Source: Scatavimonas merdipullorum (GTDB lineage: Bacteria; Bacillota; Clostridia; Oscillospirales; Acutalibacteraceae). From it: a stretch of DNA of 64,000 nucleotides. Below are positions 15,533 through 24,054 of this stretch, piece by piece. Numbering within the stretch: the stretch's first letter is position 1; the number at the start of each line of letters is the position of its first letter. Below the pieces are notes generated by a model that saw only the letters and a program-made list of their open reading frames with translations, ran no database searches and was not told the DNA's origin. The position numbers were made by a program, and so were the translations under genes. The stretch lies in the NCBI GenBank assembly GCA_018712865.1, contig DVGH01000046.1:1-64000 (forward strand). The letters run 5' to 3'.

Positions 15533-16561
15533 TTACCAGATGCCAAGGGCATGCTGCATAAAAAGGCTGACCGCCGTAATGGCGACCCAACAGCAAAAAC
15601 CCATAAAAATGGGTTTTCCGCCGGTTTTTATAAGCTTGACAATATTGGTGTTCAGACCGATTGCCGCCATCGCCATAATAATCAGAAATTTAGACAGCTC
15701 TTTAAACGGCTGAAAGAAAGCAGCACTGACACCGGCGGATATACAGACTGTTGTAATCACAGAGGCAAAAATAAAAAACAGAATAAAAAAGGGGAATACC
15801 TTTTTTAAATGGAAATCGTTTTTTTGCATATGCCCGGCTTTTTTTGCCTGGGCCGTGCGCCACAGCGCTAAGATAAGGGTAATGGGAATTATCGCCAGTG
15901 TGCGGGTTAGTTTGACGATTGTGGCCTGCTCCAGAGTGTTTGCACCGGGGTGCATGCCGTCCCAGGCAGAGGAGGCGGCGGTAACGGAGGAGGTGTCGTT
16001 GACGGCTGTGCCGGCAAACAGGCCAAAGCCTTCGTTGGAAAGGCCAAGCATGCCGCCCAATGTGGGAAAGACCAAGGCTGCGATTACGTTAAACAGAAAA
16101 ATGACCGATATGGACTGTGCAATTTCTTCGTCGTCCGCACCGATGACAGGCGCAGTTGCCGCAATGGCGGAACCGCCGCAGATAGAGGAGCCAACGCCGA
16201 CCAAAACGGAAATATTTGCCGACGTGCGCATAAGCTTATAAAGCAGAAACGACATAAGCAAGGAGGTGGAGATGGTAGAGATGATGATCGGAAGCGAGGA
16301 AGCTCCTACCCGGGCGATTTCAGAAAGGTTCAAACCAAAGCCCAGCAGAATGACGGCAAGCTGCAAAATTTTTTTTGAGGTGTAAGTGATACCGGCTTGT
16401 GTGGCTGTTTTTTGCTTGTAAAACAGCGCAATAACCATACCGGCCAGAATCGCGAATACCGGGCCGCCGACAATGGGAAGTACCATACCCAGAAGCCAAC
16501 AGGGAATGGCGATGATAAGGCAAAGCAAAAAACCGGGGCCAAGTTTTTGTATGGTGTGCAT
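15533..16561 (-). CDS. YeiH/UPF0324-family putative sulfate exporter
   Basis: Integral membrane protein with about ten hydrophobic segments and the family signatures VILLGFGLNLSEI and SSICGGSAIAATAPVIGADD. The family is annotated as a putative sulfate exporter on limited evidence. 342 residues from the ATG at 16561, which lies 7 bases after GGAGGG; an ATG 9 codons upstream lacks an RBS. A LysR regulator is encoded divergently, the common arrangement for yeiH (YeiE/CysL-like regulators), implying response to a sulfur or related metabolite. Confidence 0.9.
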   Translation of the reverse strand: MHTIQKLGPGFLLCLIIAIPCWLLGMVLPIVGGPVFAILAGMVIALFYKQKTATQAGITYTSKKILQLAVILLGFGLNLSEIARVGASSLPIIISTISTSLLMSFLLYKLMRTSANISVLVGVGSSICGGSAIAATAPVIGADDEEIAQSISVIFLFNVIAALVFPTLGGMLGLSNEGFGLFAGTAVNDTSSVTAASSAWDGMHPGANTLEQATIVKLTRTLAIIPITLILALWRTAQAKKAGHMQKNDFHLKKVFPFFILFFIFASVITTVCISAGVSAAFFQPFKELSKFLIIMAMAAIGLNTNIVKLIKTGGKPIFMGFCCWVAITAVSLFMQHALGIW

Positions 16562-16613
16562 ATGCAATCCCTCCTGATAAAATTCCATGCATTTCCTTTT
16601 TCTTTTTTACCCT

Positions 16614-16672
16614 ATCATACAGCTTTCTTGACATTATGTAAAATTATGATTCTTTATTTTACCATAATTTTA
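16614..16672. promoter_or_regulatory. YeiH-like promoter overlapped by a LysR-type inverted repeat
   Basis: Minus-strand promoter TTTACA (16642-16637), 17-base spacer, TATGAT (16619-16614). A perfect 10-bp inverted repeat TAAAATTATG (16639-16648) / CATAATTTTA (16663-16672) overlaps the -35 box and lies between the divergent genes, the expected place for LysR binding. A TTGACA at 16628 on the plus strand has no good -10 partner. Confidence 0.7.
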
Positions 16673-16700
16673 TGTTATGCTTATACCGGGAGGGTTGTTT

Positions 16701-17606
16701 ATGCTCGATTTTCGTATAGAAACCTTTTTAGAAGTATGCAGAACCATGAATTTTACAAAAGCAGCAAAGCGGCTGCATATTACACAGCCGGCCGTTTCGC
16801 AGCATATACGCGCGCTGGAACGACAATATAAGACAAAGCTGTTTGCATATGCGGGTAAACAGCTTTGTCTGACGGAAGTGGGACGCATGGTTTTGCAGAC
16901 TGCCACCACAATGCACCATGACGCGCGGCGTTTGCAGGATGCAGTTGCGCAGCTTGCGTCCAGCCGACGGATATGCTTTGGGGCTACGCTGACAATTGGG
17001 GAATATATTATGCCGGGGCCGCTGCTCCGTCTGCTGGAGCGTGAGCCGGATACCCGGCTTTGTATGATGGTGGCTAATACGTCGGAGCTTTTGCAGCTGC
17101 TCGATCAGGGGGAAATTGACTTTGCAATTGTGGAGGGCTTTTTCCAAAAACAGGCGTATGAAAGCCTGATTTATCGCACAGAAAAATATTTGGCGGTCTG
17201 CGCGCCCGGGTATGCGCATTGCAATACCGTGCAAAAGCTTGAGGACCTGCTGGAACAACGGCTTTTTGTTCGGGAACCGGGTTCCGGTACGCGTGAGGTA
17301 CTGCAGCGTGCGCTGGAGGAGCGCAACCTGACAGTAGAAGATTTTCGGCTGCTGACAGAGCTGGGCAGTTTGAATACCATAAAATCTATGGTATGCGCAG
17401 GGGTTGGGATTTCCTTTTTTTATCAGCCTGTGGTGCAAGCCGAGCTGGATGCGGGACGTTTGGTGGAAATTCCGTTAAAGGATTTTTCCGTTACGCACGA
17501 TTTTACCTTTTTGTGGCGAAAAGGAAGTGTTTTTGCCCCCTACTACCGTCATGTGTTTGACCTTATGCAGCAGGCGTCTTCTGCACCGCTGCAAAAAAAG
17601 ACTTGA
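16701..17606 (+). CDS. LysR-family transcriptional regulator
   Basis: N-terminal winged HTH (MNFTKAAKRLHITQPAVSQHI) followed by a periplasmic-binding-like effector domain (about residues 88-295, beginning RRICFGATLTIGEYIMP). It resembles the CysL/YeiE group that controls YeiH-like transporters, which matches the divergent neighbour. Start ATG at 16701 with GGAGGG 7 bases upstream; the frame is open 8 codons further but without RBS. 301 residues, the usual length. Confidence 0.92.
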   Translation: MLDFRIETFLEVCRTMNFTKAAKRLHITQPAVSQHIRALERQYKTKLFAYAGKQLCLTEVGRMVLQTATTMHHDARRLQDAVAQLASSRRICFGATLTIGEYIMPGPLLRLLEREPDTRLCMMVANTSELLQLLDQGEIDFAIVEGFFQKQAYESLIYRTEKYLAVCAPGYAHCNTVQKLEDLLEQRLFVREPGSGTREVLQRALEERNLTVEDFRLLTELGSLNTIKSMVCAGVGISFFYQPVVQAELDAGRLVEIPLKDFSVTHDFTFLWRKGSVFAPYYRHVFDLMQQASSAPLQKKT

Positions 17607-17787
17607 CAGAAACTGTAAATAGGGCTGCTTTTGCACCAGCGGGCAGCTGTGCTGTATACGCTGGCGTTACTGCAACGGGATGAATTGTTGTAATGTATGG
17701 AAAAGAGGTATTGCATTTACACATGGAAAGAAAGGGTACAGGCAAAATCTTTGTCCATCTAAAATGGCCCGGAAGGCCTGTGCTTTT

Positions 17788-18231
17788 TTACAGCTTCATT
17801 TCAAGATAGACCATATCAACAAGCTGCCTGCCGCCTTCGAAGATAAGGTGGTCATAGTTGTCTGTAAAAAAGTTCTTTACGCGAAAGGCTTTGCAAAAGC
17901 CGCATTTTTCATAAAACGAAATAGTCAGCGGGCTGTCGCCGGTCCCTACCCGCAAAATGCGGTACGATTTTTTATAACGCTGCGCAATGTAGCGGACCAT
18001 AGCCTTTCCGTATCCTTTTCTTTGCCAGGCGGGTTCTACCGCAAGATTTTTGATTTCTGCAATGCCGTTTCCTTCGTCGGTGACAACACAGACAGCCTTA
18101 ATGCCTTTATCATCTAAAGCATACAAAGTTCCGCGCGACAGGTAACGGTCGATCATGCTTTCCTGCTCGTCGGCAAGCAGCAGCAGTTTGAGAAACTGCT
18201 TTTTGTTCTGTTTAATCTGATATATTTCCAT
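17788..18231 (-). CDS. GNAT-family N-acetyltransferase
   Basis: Acetyl-CoA binding motif A appears as LAVEPAWQRKGYGKAMVRYI (Q/RxxGxG/A) and motif B as GDSPLTISFYEKCGF. 147 residues, single domain; the acceptor is unknown. Start at the ATG at 18231 preceded by GAGGAAACCAA; an ATG five codons upstream has no RBS. The stretch 17607-17787 between it and the LysR gene holds only a weak GGCC hairpin that may terminate this gene. Confidence 0.82.
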   Translation of the reverse strand: MEIYQIKQNKKQFLKLLLLADEQESMIDRYLSRGTLYALDDKGIKAVCVVTDEGNGIAEIKNLAVEPAWQRKGYGKAMVRYIAQRYKKSYRILRVGTGDSPLTISFYEKCGFCKAFRVKNFFTDNYDHLIFEGGRQLVDMVYLEMKL

Positions 18232-18321
18232 TTGGTTTCCTCGCAATATGCATGTGGTTTTCGTGGGATTTGCTTATTTTGCAATGGTTTGCCGGCCTTT
18301 GAAAGACAGCTGTGCGGTATT

Positions 18322-18352
18322 AAAAAGGGACGCCTGGCAGGCGTCCCTTTTT
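18322..18352. terminator. Bidirectional terminator after the TroA/PG-binding lipoprotein gene
   Basis: Perfect stem AAAAAGGGACGCC/GGCGTCCCTTTTT around TGGCA. On the minus strand it lies 14 bases after the stop at 18366 and ends in T5. Confidence 0.88.
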
Positions 18353-18365
18353 GAAAGCGATTTGT

Positions 18366-19622
18366 TTAAGCGGCATCTGTGGCGGCTTGTGTGGATGCTT
18401 CGTCCTTTTCCCTTGCAGGGGTTTCCCGCTGAATTGCACTGTCGGAGAAGAGCACCAGAAGGGTCTGCTCATCGACCGTGCCGTCTGTCCCGTCCAGACC
18501 GTTATTTTCTTTAAATTCCCGTACGACGGCTTCTGTGGTTTCTCCAAAATAACCGGTGATTTCGTCCAGCGGCCAGTAGTCCAGATCGTCCAGGCGCTGC
18601 TGCACGGCAAGAACGTATCCGCGCTTACCGTCTTCGTTATCATCGGGATCGTCTGATCCGTCGCCGAGGGTAAAGGTCAGGCCTTCCTGCAGCGTAATGC
18701 CGTACTGGTCCGCTACACTACCGTCTGCGCTGGTCTGTCCGCTGCGCAAAGAGGGATAAATAGCTTCTGCCATCAGCTTTGCGGCCTCCAGCGCACCGGA
18801 ACCCTGCCGCGTTATAAGGCTCGAGGGGATTTCTACGATCTTACCGCGCTTATAGGCGGTAAGTTCTTTGTAATCGTCGTTTTGGGCAAGCTGTTCTTTC
18901 AGACCCTCGGAGCAGAAAATATATTTGGGATCCTGTTGTGTAAGAATGGCAAAATCCAGTGTGCCGCCTGTCAGGTCGGAAGCAATATTGACAGCTCCCG
19001 CATCCTGGAACAGCTCGTTTGCAAACATATCGCCGGTAACGGCGCTGCCTTCTATATTGAACAGATAGCAGGCGGTATTGACAACGCTGACCTCCGGTAT
19101 GCGGCGCGCGTTGTCGTCCAAGGAGGTCAGAATACCGTTGGCGGCGTTTTCACCAACCGTTGTGCCTGTAATATTGCCGCCCATGACGGCGCCGATCTTT
19201 TGATACATAGACGTCAGTTCTTCCCTTGTCTGGGCTAAGACCATACGAAGGACGGTAATGCCTGCGTCTTCAAATATGGAAAGCTTTTCTGCGGAGAGAG
19301 TCTCGTCCGCAAAGATGATATCGGGCGCTATTTGGATCACAGTGCTTGCGTCCGGGTCGCTCTTGCTGCCCACGGATTGCACAGATTCCAGCACGCTTTG
19401 CGTGCACGCATCGGAACGGCCCTTGATTTTGGACTGATATCCGCATGCGATCAGCATGTCGGCGATGCTGTCAGACAGTGTGATCACGCTTTGAGGAGAC
19501 TGTGTGATTACGCTGTGGGCGATGGTTACGGGATATTCCTTTTGGCCGTCGACTGTACTGCATGCCGCAAGAGAAAGCAGCAGGCATGCGATCAGGCATA
19601 TAGCTACCATTTTTTTAACCAT
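18366..19622 (-). CDS. Lipoprotein: TroA/BtuF-type substrate-binding domain fused to a peptidoglycan-binding domain
   Basis: Signal peptide with lipobox LSLAAC (Cys at about 21), then a helical-backbone periplasmic-binding fold (about 45-300) like those for cobalamin, siderophores or metals (ITLSDSIADMLIACGY, DIIFADETLSAEKL). After an acidic linker comes a PG_binding_1 repeat (LAVQQRLDDLDYW...GYFGETTEAVVREFKENNGL, about 330-395). No permease or ATPase is encoded nearby, so it may pair with a distant transporter or act as a wall-associated scavenger or sensor. The start ATG at 19622 overlaps the upstream DUF815 gene by 8 bases, with GGAGGT 8 bases before it. Confidence 0.8.
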   Translation of the reverse strand: MVKKMVAICLIACLLLSLAACSTVDGQKEYPVTIAHSVITQSPQSVITLSDSIADMLIACGYQSKIKGRSDACTQSVLESVQSVGSKSDPDASTVIQIAPDIIFADETLSAEKLSIFEDAGITVLRMVLAQTREELTSMYQKIGAVMGGNITGTTVGENAANGILTSLDDNARRIPEVSVVNTACYLFNIEGSAVTGDMFANELFQDAGAVNIASDLTGGTLDFAILTQQDPKYIFCSEGLKEQLAQNDDYKELTAYKRGKIVEIPSSLITRQGSGALEAAKLMAEAIYPSLRSGQTSADGSVADQYGITLQEGLTFTLGDGSDDPDDNEDGKRGYVLAVQQRLDDLDYWPLDEITGYFGETTEAVVREFKENNGLDGTDGTVDEQTLLVLFSDSAIQRETPAREKDEASTQAATDAA

Positions 19623-20877
19623 TTTCTGTGACCTCCGTATTGTTATTGTGCGTAAATTGCGCGTCTATAAACTGTCTGGCGCAGCGCGGTGAGCGTCCGC
19701 CGCGCATAAGCGCCCAGCGCTCTGCGTTGGCAAGCAGCGTTTGTGTGTCTGTTTGCAGCCCCCGCTGCTGTGCAAGCGCCAAAACAATATCCAGATACCG
19801 CTGTTTATCGGGGACGGAAAAATTGACTGAAAGACCAAACCGGTCGGAAAGGGACAAGCTTTCCTGTATGGAATCGTTGCGGTGCATATCGTCGCCATCG
19901 CGGTCGGAAAAGCTTTCTTTTATAAGGTGGCGGCGGTTGGATGTGGCGTAAATCAACGCGTTCTTCGGACGTGCCGCAAGACCGCCTTCCAAAACCGCCT
20001 TGAGCGACGCGTAGCGGTCATCCTGCTTTTGAAAGGATAAATCGTCAATATAAATGATAAATTTCATCGGGACACAGGCGATCCTGTCGACCAGCAGCGG
20101 AAAATCGTGTAAAGCTTCTTTGGGTATTTCCACAATCCGCAAGCCCTGCGTGCAATAGCGGTTGACAATTGCTTTGACAGTGGAGGATTTTCCGGTTCCC
20201 TTGTCGCCGTACAGCAGGCAATTATTGGCACTCAGGCCGTTTAAAAAGGCCAGGGTGTTGTCCAAAACAAGACCGCGCTGGTGTTCGTAGCCCTTGAGGT
20301 CATCAAGCGTTATGCTGTCTGGGTGCTTTACGGGAAGGATCCCGCCGTCACGCCAAATAAAGGCCTTATAGCGCGCAAAAAGCCCGCACCCGTTTGCATA
20401 GTGAAATGCAGCCGTTTTGGCAAGCCGGTTGGGCTTGTCTGCCAGCTGTGCAACAGGCTGACCAGGCTTCCAGCGCGGCAGGCTGTCGGCAATTTCTGCA
20501 AGCTGGTCCTTATACAGATAATCGGAAAGAATCAGTTCAGGCGAAAGCAAGCCTGCACATACAATGCTGTCCAGGTCGCGCGCAGCGGCGTTGAGCAGCT
20601 CTTTTGGAAGCAGGTGTTCTTTTTTTTGTACGGCAGCCTTTGAAAACGCGTTTTCATCAAATAATACGGTGCGCGTAATACAGCCGCATACATCGTCTGC
20701 AGCGCCCTTGTCGCAAAGCAGGGAAAAAAAGCGGCCCCATGCTTTTACAAAATCGTGCGGGTTTGCGCTGTGAGCGCATAAAAGCCTGTGGTATGCACCG
20801 GGTACGCTGTGCTGCAGGACCCCCCTGTAAACGGAAAGGGAGGACAAAAGCAGCGCATATTTTTCTGTGATTGTCAT
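19615..20877 (-). CDS. DUF815-family AAA+ ATPase
   Basis: P-loop LLYGDKGTGKSSTVKAI (about residues 220-235), Walker B FIIYIDDLSF, sensor region IYATSNRRHLI and DUF815 hallmark FSDRDGDDMHRNDSIQE, followed by an arginine-containing lid. The N-terminal 190 residues are helical and family-specific. Function is undefined; DUF815 proteins are generic predicted AAA+ ATPases. Start chosen at ATG 20877 (MTITEKYALLL), with AAGAAGG upstream; the 28 earlier codons are unlike the family. Translationally coupled to the downstream lipoprotein gene. Confidence 0.85.
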   Translation of the reverse strand: MTITEKYALLLSSLSVYRGVLQHSVPGAYHRLLCAHSANPHDFVKAWGRFFSLLCDKGAADDVCGCITRTVLFDENAFSKAAVQKKEHLLPKELLNAAARDLDSIVCAGLLSPELILSDYLYKDQLAEIADSLPRWKPGQPVAQLADKPNRLAKTAAFHYANGCGLFARYKAFIWRDGGILPVKHPDSITLDDLKGYEHQRGLVLDNTLAFLNGLSANNCLLYGDKGTGKSSTVKAIVNRYCTQGLRIVEIPKEALHDFPLLVDRIACVPMKFIIYIDDLSFQKQDDRYASLKAVLEGGLAARPKNALIYATSNRRHLIKESFSDRDGDDMHRNDSIQESLSLSDRFGLSVNFSVPDKQRYLDIVLALAQQRGLQTDTQTLLANAERWALMRGGRSPRCARQFIDAQFTHNNNTEVTENG

Positions 20878-21080
20878 ACTGTGTCTTACCTTCTTCTGCT
20901 GCAGACAGCAAAGTGTTTCATCTAACCTATTTATTCTACATTTTTTTTTGTATGAAGTCAAACCGCAGAAAAAGATTCCCCCAAAATGGTCAAATCATAT
21001 AGAAGAATGCGGAAAAAACGCGGATATATTGGGGATTTTCCAAAGTTTTAAAAAAATATGAAAAATTTTTTAAAAAAGGG

Positions 21081-21109
21081 TTGCAATTTAAAAAACAGAA
21101 TGCTATAAT
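21081..21109 (+). promoter_or_regulatory. 5S rRNA promoter with AT-rich upstream element
   Basis: TTGCAA (21081-21086), 17-base spacer, TATAAT (21104-21109), about 32 bases before the mature 5S. The preceding 30 bases are A/T runs resembling an UP element, as for rRNA promoters. Confidence 0.88.
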
Positions 21110-21140
21110 AGCAAAGCAGTTTGAAAGCTGCCTGATGATA

Positions 21141-21257
<117 letters not shown>

Positions 21258-21268
21258 CCTGAAAGCTT

Positions 21269-21294
21269 CCACCCAGTAGGGTGGTTGTTTTTTT
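21269..21294 (+). terminator. 5S rRNA terminator
   Basis: CCACCC-AGTA-GGGTGG hairpin followed by TTGTTTTTTT, 12 bases after the 5S 3' end. Confidence 0.9.
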
Positions 21295-21317
21295 GCCTAA
21301 AAACAGTGGAAATTTGT

Positions 21318-21365
21318 AAAAAGCCTGTGAAAGGGATATGTAAAAATCCTTGTCACAGGCTTTTT
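21318..21365. terminator. Second hairpin terminator, shared with ychF
   Basis: AAAAAGCCTGTGA pairs with TCACAGGCTTTTT, extended by an imperfect inner arm. T tails on both strands let it end both the 5S transcript and the convergent ychF transcript. Confidence 0.85.
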
Positions 21366-21432
21366 ATTGTAAAGAAAGCCGTACCCAATGAAACAGACAG
21401 TGGCAAGCGTTTAAAACGCAATGTGGCTTAGA

Positions 21433-22527
21433 TTATACATTAAAGCGGAAGAGGACTACGTCGCCATCCTGCATGACGTATTCCTTGCCTTCGCTTCGGA
21501 CAAGCCCTTTTTCTTTGGCCGCCGCCATGGAGCCGCAAGCGACAAGATCGTTAAAAGCGATGACCTCCGCGCGGATAAAGCCGCGCTCAAAATCTGTATG
21601 GATTTTGCCTGCCGCCTGTGGCGCTTTGGTTCCCTTTTTGATCGTCCATGCCCGAACCTCCTGCTTGCCGGCGGTCAGATAGGAAATCAGGCCCAGCAGA
21701 GTATAGCATTCACTGATTAAACGGTCCAGGCCGGACTGTGAAAGCCCCACGTCTGCAAGGAACATTGCTTTTTCCTCTTGATCCATGTCGGCAATTTCGG
21801 CCTCCAGGCCTGCGCAGATGGGCAAAACGGCCGCATGCTCGAGCTTTGCCGTTTCGCTGACCTGCAGGTAATAGGGGTTGGAAGCCAGTCCCTGTGAAAA
21901 GTCGCTGTCGCTCATATTGGCGGCATAGATGATCGGTTTATTTGTCAAAAGCGCAACGCTGCTTAAAAGGGCCTGCTCTTCTTCCGTGCAGGGGATAGAG
22001 CGCGCCGTTTGTCCTTCGTTGAGCGCTTTAAGCACCCGGTTGAAAAAGTCAAGCTCTGTCTGGTATTTTTTGTCTGCTTTCAGCAGCTTATGCGTTTTAT
22101 CGATACGCCGCTGGATCAGCTCAACATCAGAAAGGATCAGTTCCAGATTGATGGTTTCTATATCTCTTTTGGGATCTATGCTGCCTTCTACATGAATGAT
22201 ATCGTCGTTATCAAAGCAGCGTACAACGTGGACGATTGCGTCGACTTCGCGGATATTGGACAGGAATTTATTGCCCAGCCCTTCTCCTTTGGAAGCGCCC
22301 CGGACAAGCCCCGCGATATCGACAAATTCTATCGTTGCAGGCGTGTATTTTTCCGGCTCATACATCTGGGCAAGGACATCCAGGCGTTTATCCGGCACGG
22401 CGACAACGCCAATGTTGGGTTCTATTGTACAAAACGGATAATTGGCAGACTGCGCCCCGGCGTTTGTAATCGCGTTAAATAACGTGCTTTTGCCCACGTT
22501 TGGCAACCCTACAATTCCTAATTTCAC
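21433..22527 (-). CDS. ychF: Redox-regulated ATPase YchF (OLA1 family)
   Basis: Obg-related P-loop NTPase that prefers ATP and associates with ribosomes. G1 is GLPNVGKSTLFN (residues 7-18) and G3 is DIAGLVRGASKGEGLGN; instead of NKxD the G4 position has ANMSD, as expected for YchF. A coiled-coil region (about 130-200) and a C-terminal TGS domain (GLISYLTAGKQEVRAWTIKK onward) complete the 364-residue protein. Start GTG at 22527 with AAGGA 8 bases upstream. Monocistronic. Confidence 0.96.
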   Translation of the reverse strand: MKLGIVGLPNVGKSTLFNAITNAGAQSANYPFCTIEPNIGVVAVPDKRLDVLAQMYEPEKYTPATIEFVDIAGLVRGASKGEGLGNKFLSNIREVDAIVHVVRCFDNDDIIHVEGSIDPKRDIETINLELILSDVELIQRRIDKTHKLLKADKKYQTELDFFNRVLKALNEGQTARSIPCTEEEQALLSSVALLTNKPIIYAANMSDSDFSQGLASNPYYLQVSETAKLEHAAVLPICAGLEAEIADMDQEEKAMFLADVGLSQSGLDRLISECYTLLGLISYLTAGKQEVRAWTIKKGTKAPQAAGKIHTDFERGFIRAEVIAFNDLVACGSMAAAKEKGLVRSEGKEYVMQDGDVVLFRFNV

Positions 22528-22662
22528 TTTCCTCGTCCTTTCGATAATCCTTTAACTACTAATTATACCAAACGCTTCCCTTGATAGCAAGCATTAATTC
22601 CCCGCAGGTTCTACTCCTATTGTAGCTCTACATTTGGCACCTTGTCCTTTTTCCATTTTGTA

Positions 22663-22691
22663 TTGACCCTTATTTCCCGCCATGATAAAAT
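22663..22691 (+). promoter_or_regulatory. Promoter of the ATP-grasp/ABC/GH3 cassette
   Basis: TTGACC (22663-22668), 17-base spacer, TAAAAT (22686-22691), followed by AGGAGG 7 bases before the ATG at 22724. The only clear promoter in front of the five collinear genes. The rest of 22528-22662 holds nothing recognisable. Confidence 0.65.
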
Positions 22692-22723
22692 AAACATAAG
22701 TATACTGTATTAGGAGGCAAAAA

Positions 22724-24040
22724 ATGAAAATTGTATTTTACAACACATCGTCAATAAGGTCTGCCGGAAGCTCTCTCTCTTATTTTCCCAAAAGAGCCGA
22801 TGAGTGGGACGAATTGGCAGATAAATACCCGCAGCACGAATTTGTTCTGATAACAACACAACCCGGATCTTATCTGCTGGACAAAGATACATCGAAATTA
22901 TCGGATAAAATCAAATACGTTTTTATTGACGAGCAGCACAGCTCCCCGGACGAGATAGTCGAGCTTATTAAAAAGCAAGCGCCGGCAGTCGCGGTGGCTG
23001 TCTCCACCCCCAGTATACCTATTGACTGGAACTTCTTAAAGGACGCAGTTATCGGCGAAAAGCTTGATGACGCAGGCATTAAGGTGATATCCCACAAGGT
23101 GTTTACAGCGATAGCGTTTTATGATAAATGGCGCTCTCAGATTGCTTTGCGCCAGTTCGGCTTCGGCTATGCAAAGGGAATTTATATCCACAACGACCAG
23201 TTCAACGTGGAAAAAACCATCCCGGTTTATACAAACAACGTATATAAGGAGTATGTCCTCCATCGCGTCAGCCAGTTTAACTACCCTGTAATTATTAAGG
23301 ATACCATCGGCGCAGGCTCGCTTGGGCTTCAGGTAGCAGAAAATTTTGAGCAGGCAAAGAATATCCTAACCTCTGATAAGAACACATCGGACCTCATGGT
23401 AGAGGAAATGATACAGGGCGAGTCCTTCGGAACGGAAATCCACGGCGTAGAGGGTCATTATCATGTGCTGCCTCCGTTTAAATTTTCAATGAATGACGAG
23501 GGAATTACAGATCCCTTGCAGAGCGTAAAGTTCGGTCCCGTTACTGCCGAGAAGTACAACATACCGCAGCTTCAGGAATCACTGCGCCGCTTAGCGGAGT
23601 CCTTCCATTTTGCAGGCTCGGCTCAGGTGGATTTAATATTCCGCGACGGAAAGTGGTATATAATAGAAGTGAATCCGCGCTGGTCCGGTATGACCACAAC
23701 CGCCGCAGCAGCAGAGGGACGCAGTCCGTTTGCTATTTATGCCGAGTCCGCTCTTGGAAGCGAGAAGGATTATTCCAAATGGGAAAACCTCAAATATACG
23801 CTCAACTTTAAAATTCCGGAAACCGACGATGAAACCCTTGTAAAGCTCAATGCACGCGAGCACGTGAAATTTATAATGGTAACATCATCAAGCTATATAA
23901 CATACTGCGAGGTTGTACTCAGCGGATTTAGTACAAAAGAGGATATGCTGGCGGAATTAGATGCAATCAAGTCGGAGTTCCCCGGACTTGTGTCAGATAT
24001 TGTTGTCAAAAACGCACACACACTTGCCAAAGAAGGCTGA
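22724..24040 (+). CDS. ATP-grasp ligase 1 of the cassette
   Basis: The N-terminal pre-ATP-grasp region (1-150) is not similar to anything I recognise. The ATP-grasp core (about 160-345) has the lysine strand YPVIIKDTIGAGSLG (glycine-rich loop), the VEEMIQGESFGTEI strand and the metal-binding VDLIF...IIEVNPRWSG (E315, N317, R319), followed by a C-terminal lid domain. ATP-grasp enzymes make an acyl-phosphate and join it to an amine or thiol; the Mg-ligand residues look intact. The core most resembles carbamoyl-phosphate-synthase-like/L-amino-acid ligases. First gene of a five-gene block with a second ATP-grasp enzyme, an exporter and a GH3 enzyme. Substrates unknown. Confidence 0.8.
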   Translation: MKIVFYNTSSIRSAGSSLSYFPKRADEWDELADKYPQHEFVLITTQPGSYLLDKDTSKLSDKIKYVFIDEQHSSPDEIVELIKKQAPAVAVAVSTPSIPIDWNFLKDAVIGEKLDDAGIKVISHKVFTAIAFYDKWRSQIALRQFGFGYAKGIYIHNDQFNVEKTIPVYTNNVYKEYVLHRVSQFNYPVIIKDTIGAGSLGLQVAENFEQAKNILTSDKNTSDLMVEEMIQGESFGTEIHGVEGHYHVLPPFKFSMNDEGITDPLQSVKFGPVTAEKYNIPQLQESLRRLAESFHFAGSAQVDLIFRDGKWYIIEVNPRWSGMTTTAAAAEGRSPFAIYAESALGSEKDYSKWENLKYTLNFKIPETDDETLVKLNAREHVKFIMVTSSSYITYCEVVLSGFSTKEDMLAELDAIKSEFPGLVSDIVVKNAHTLAKEG

Positions 24041-24054
24041 TATGAGGTGACATG

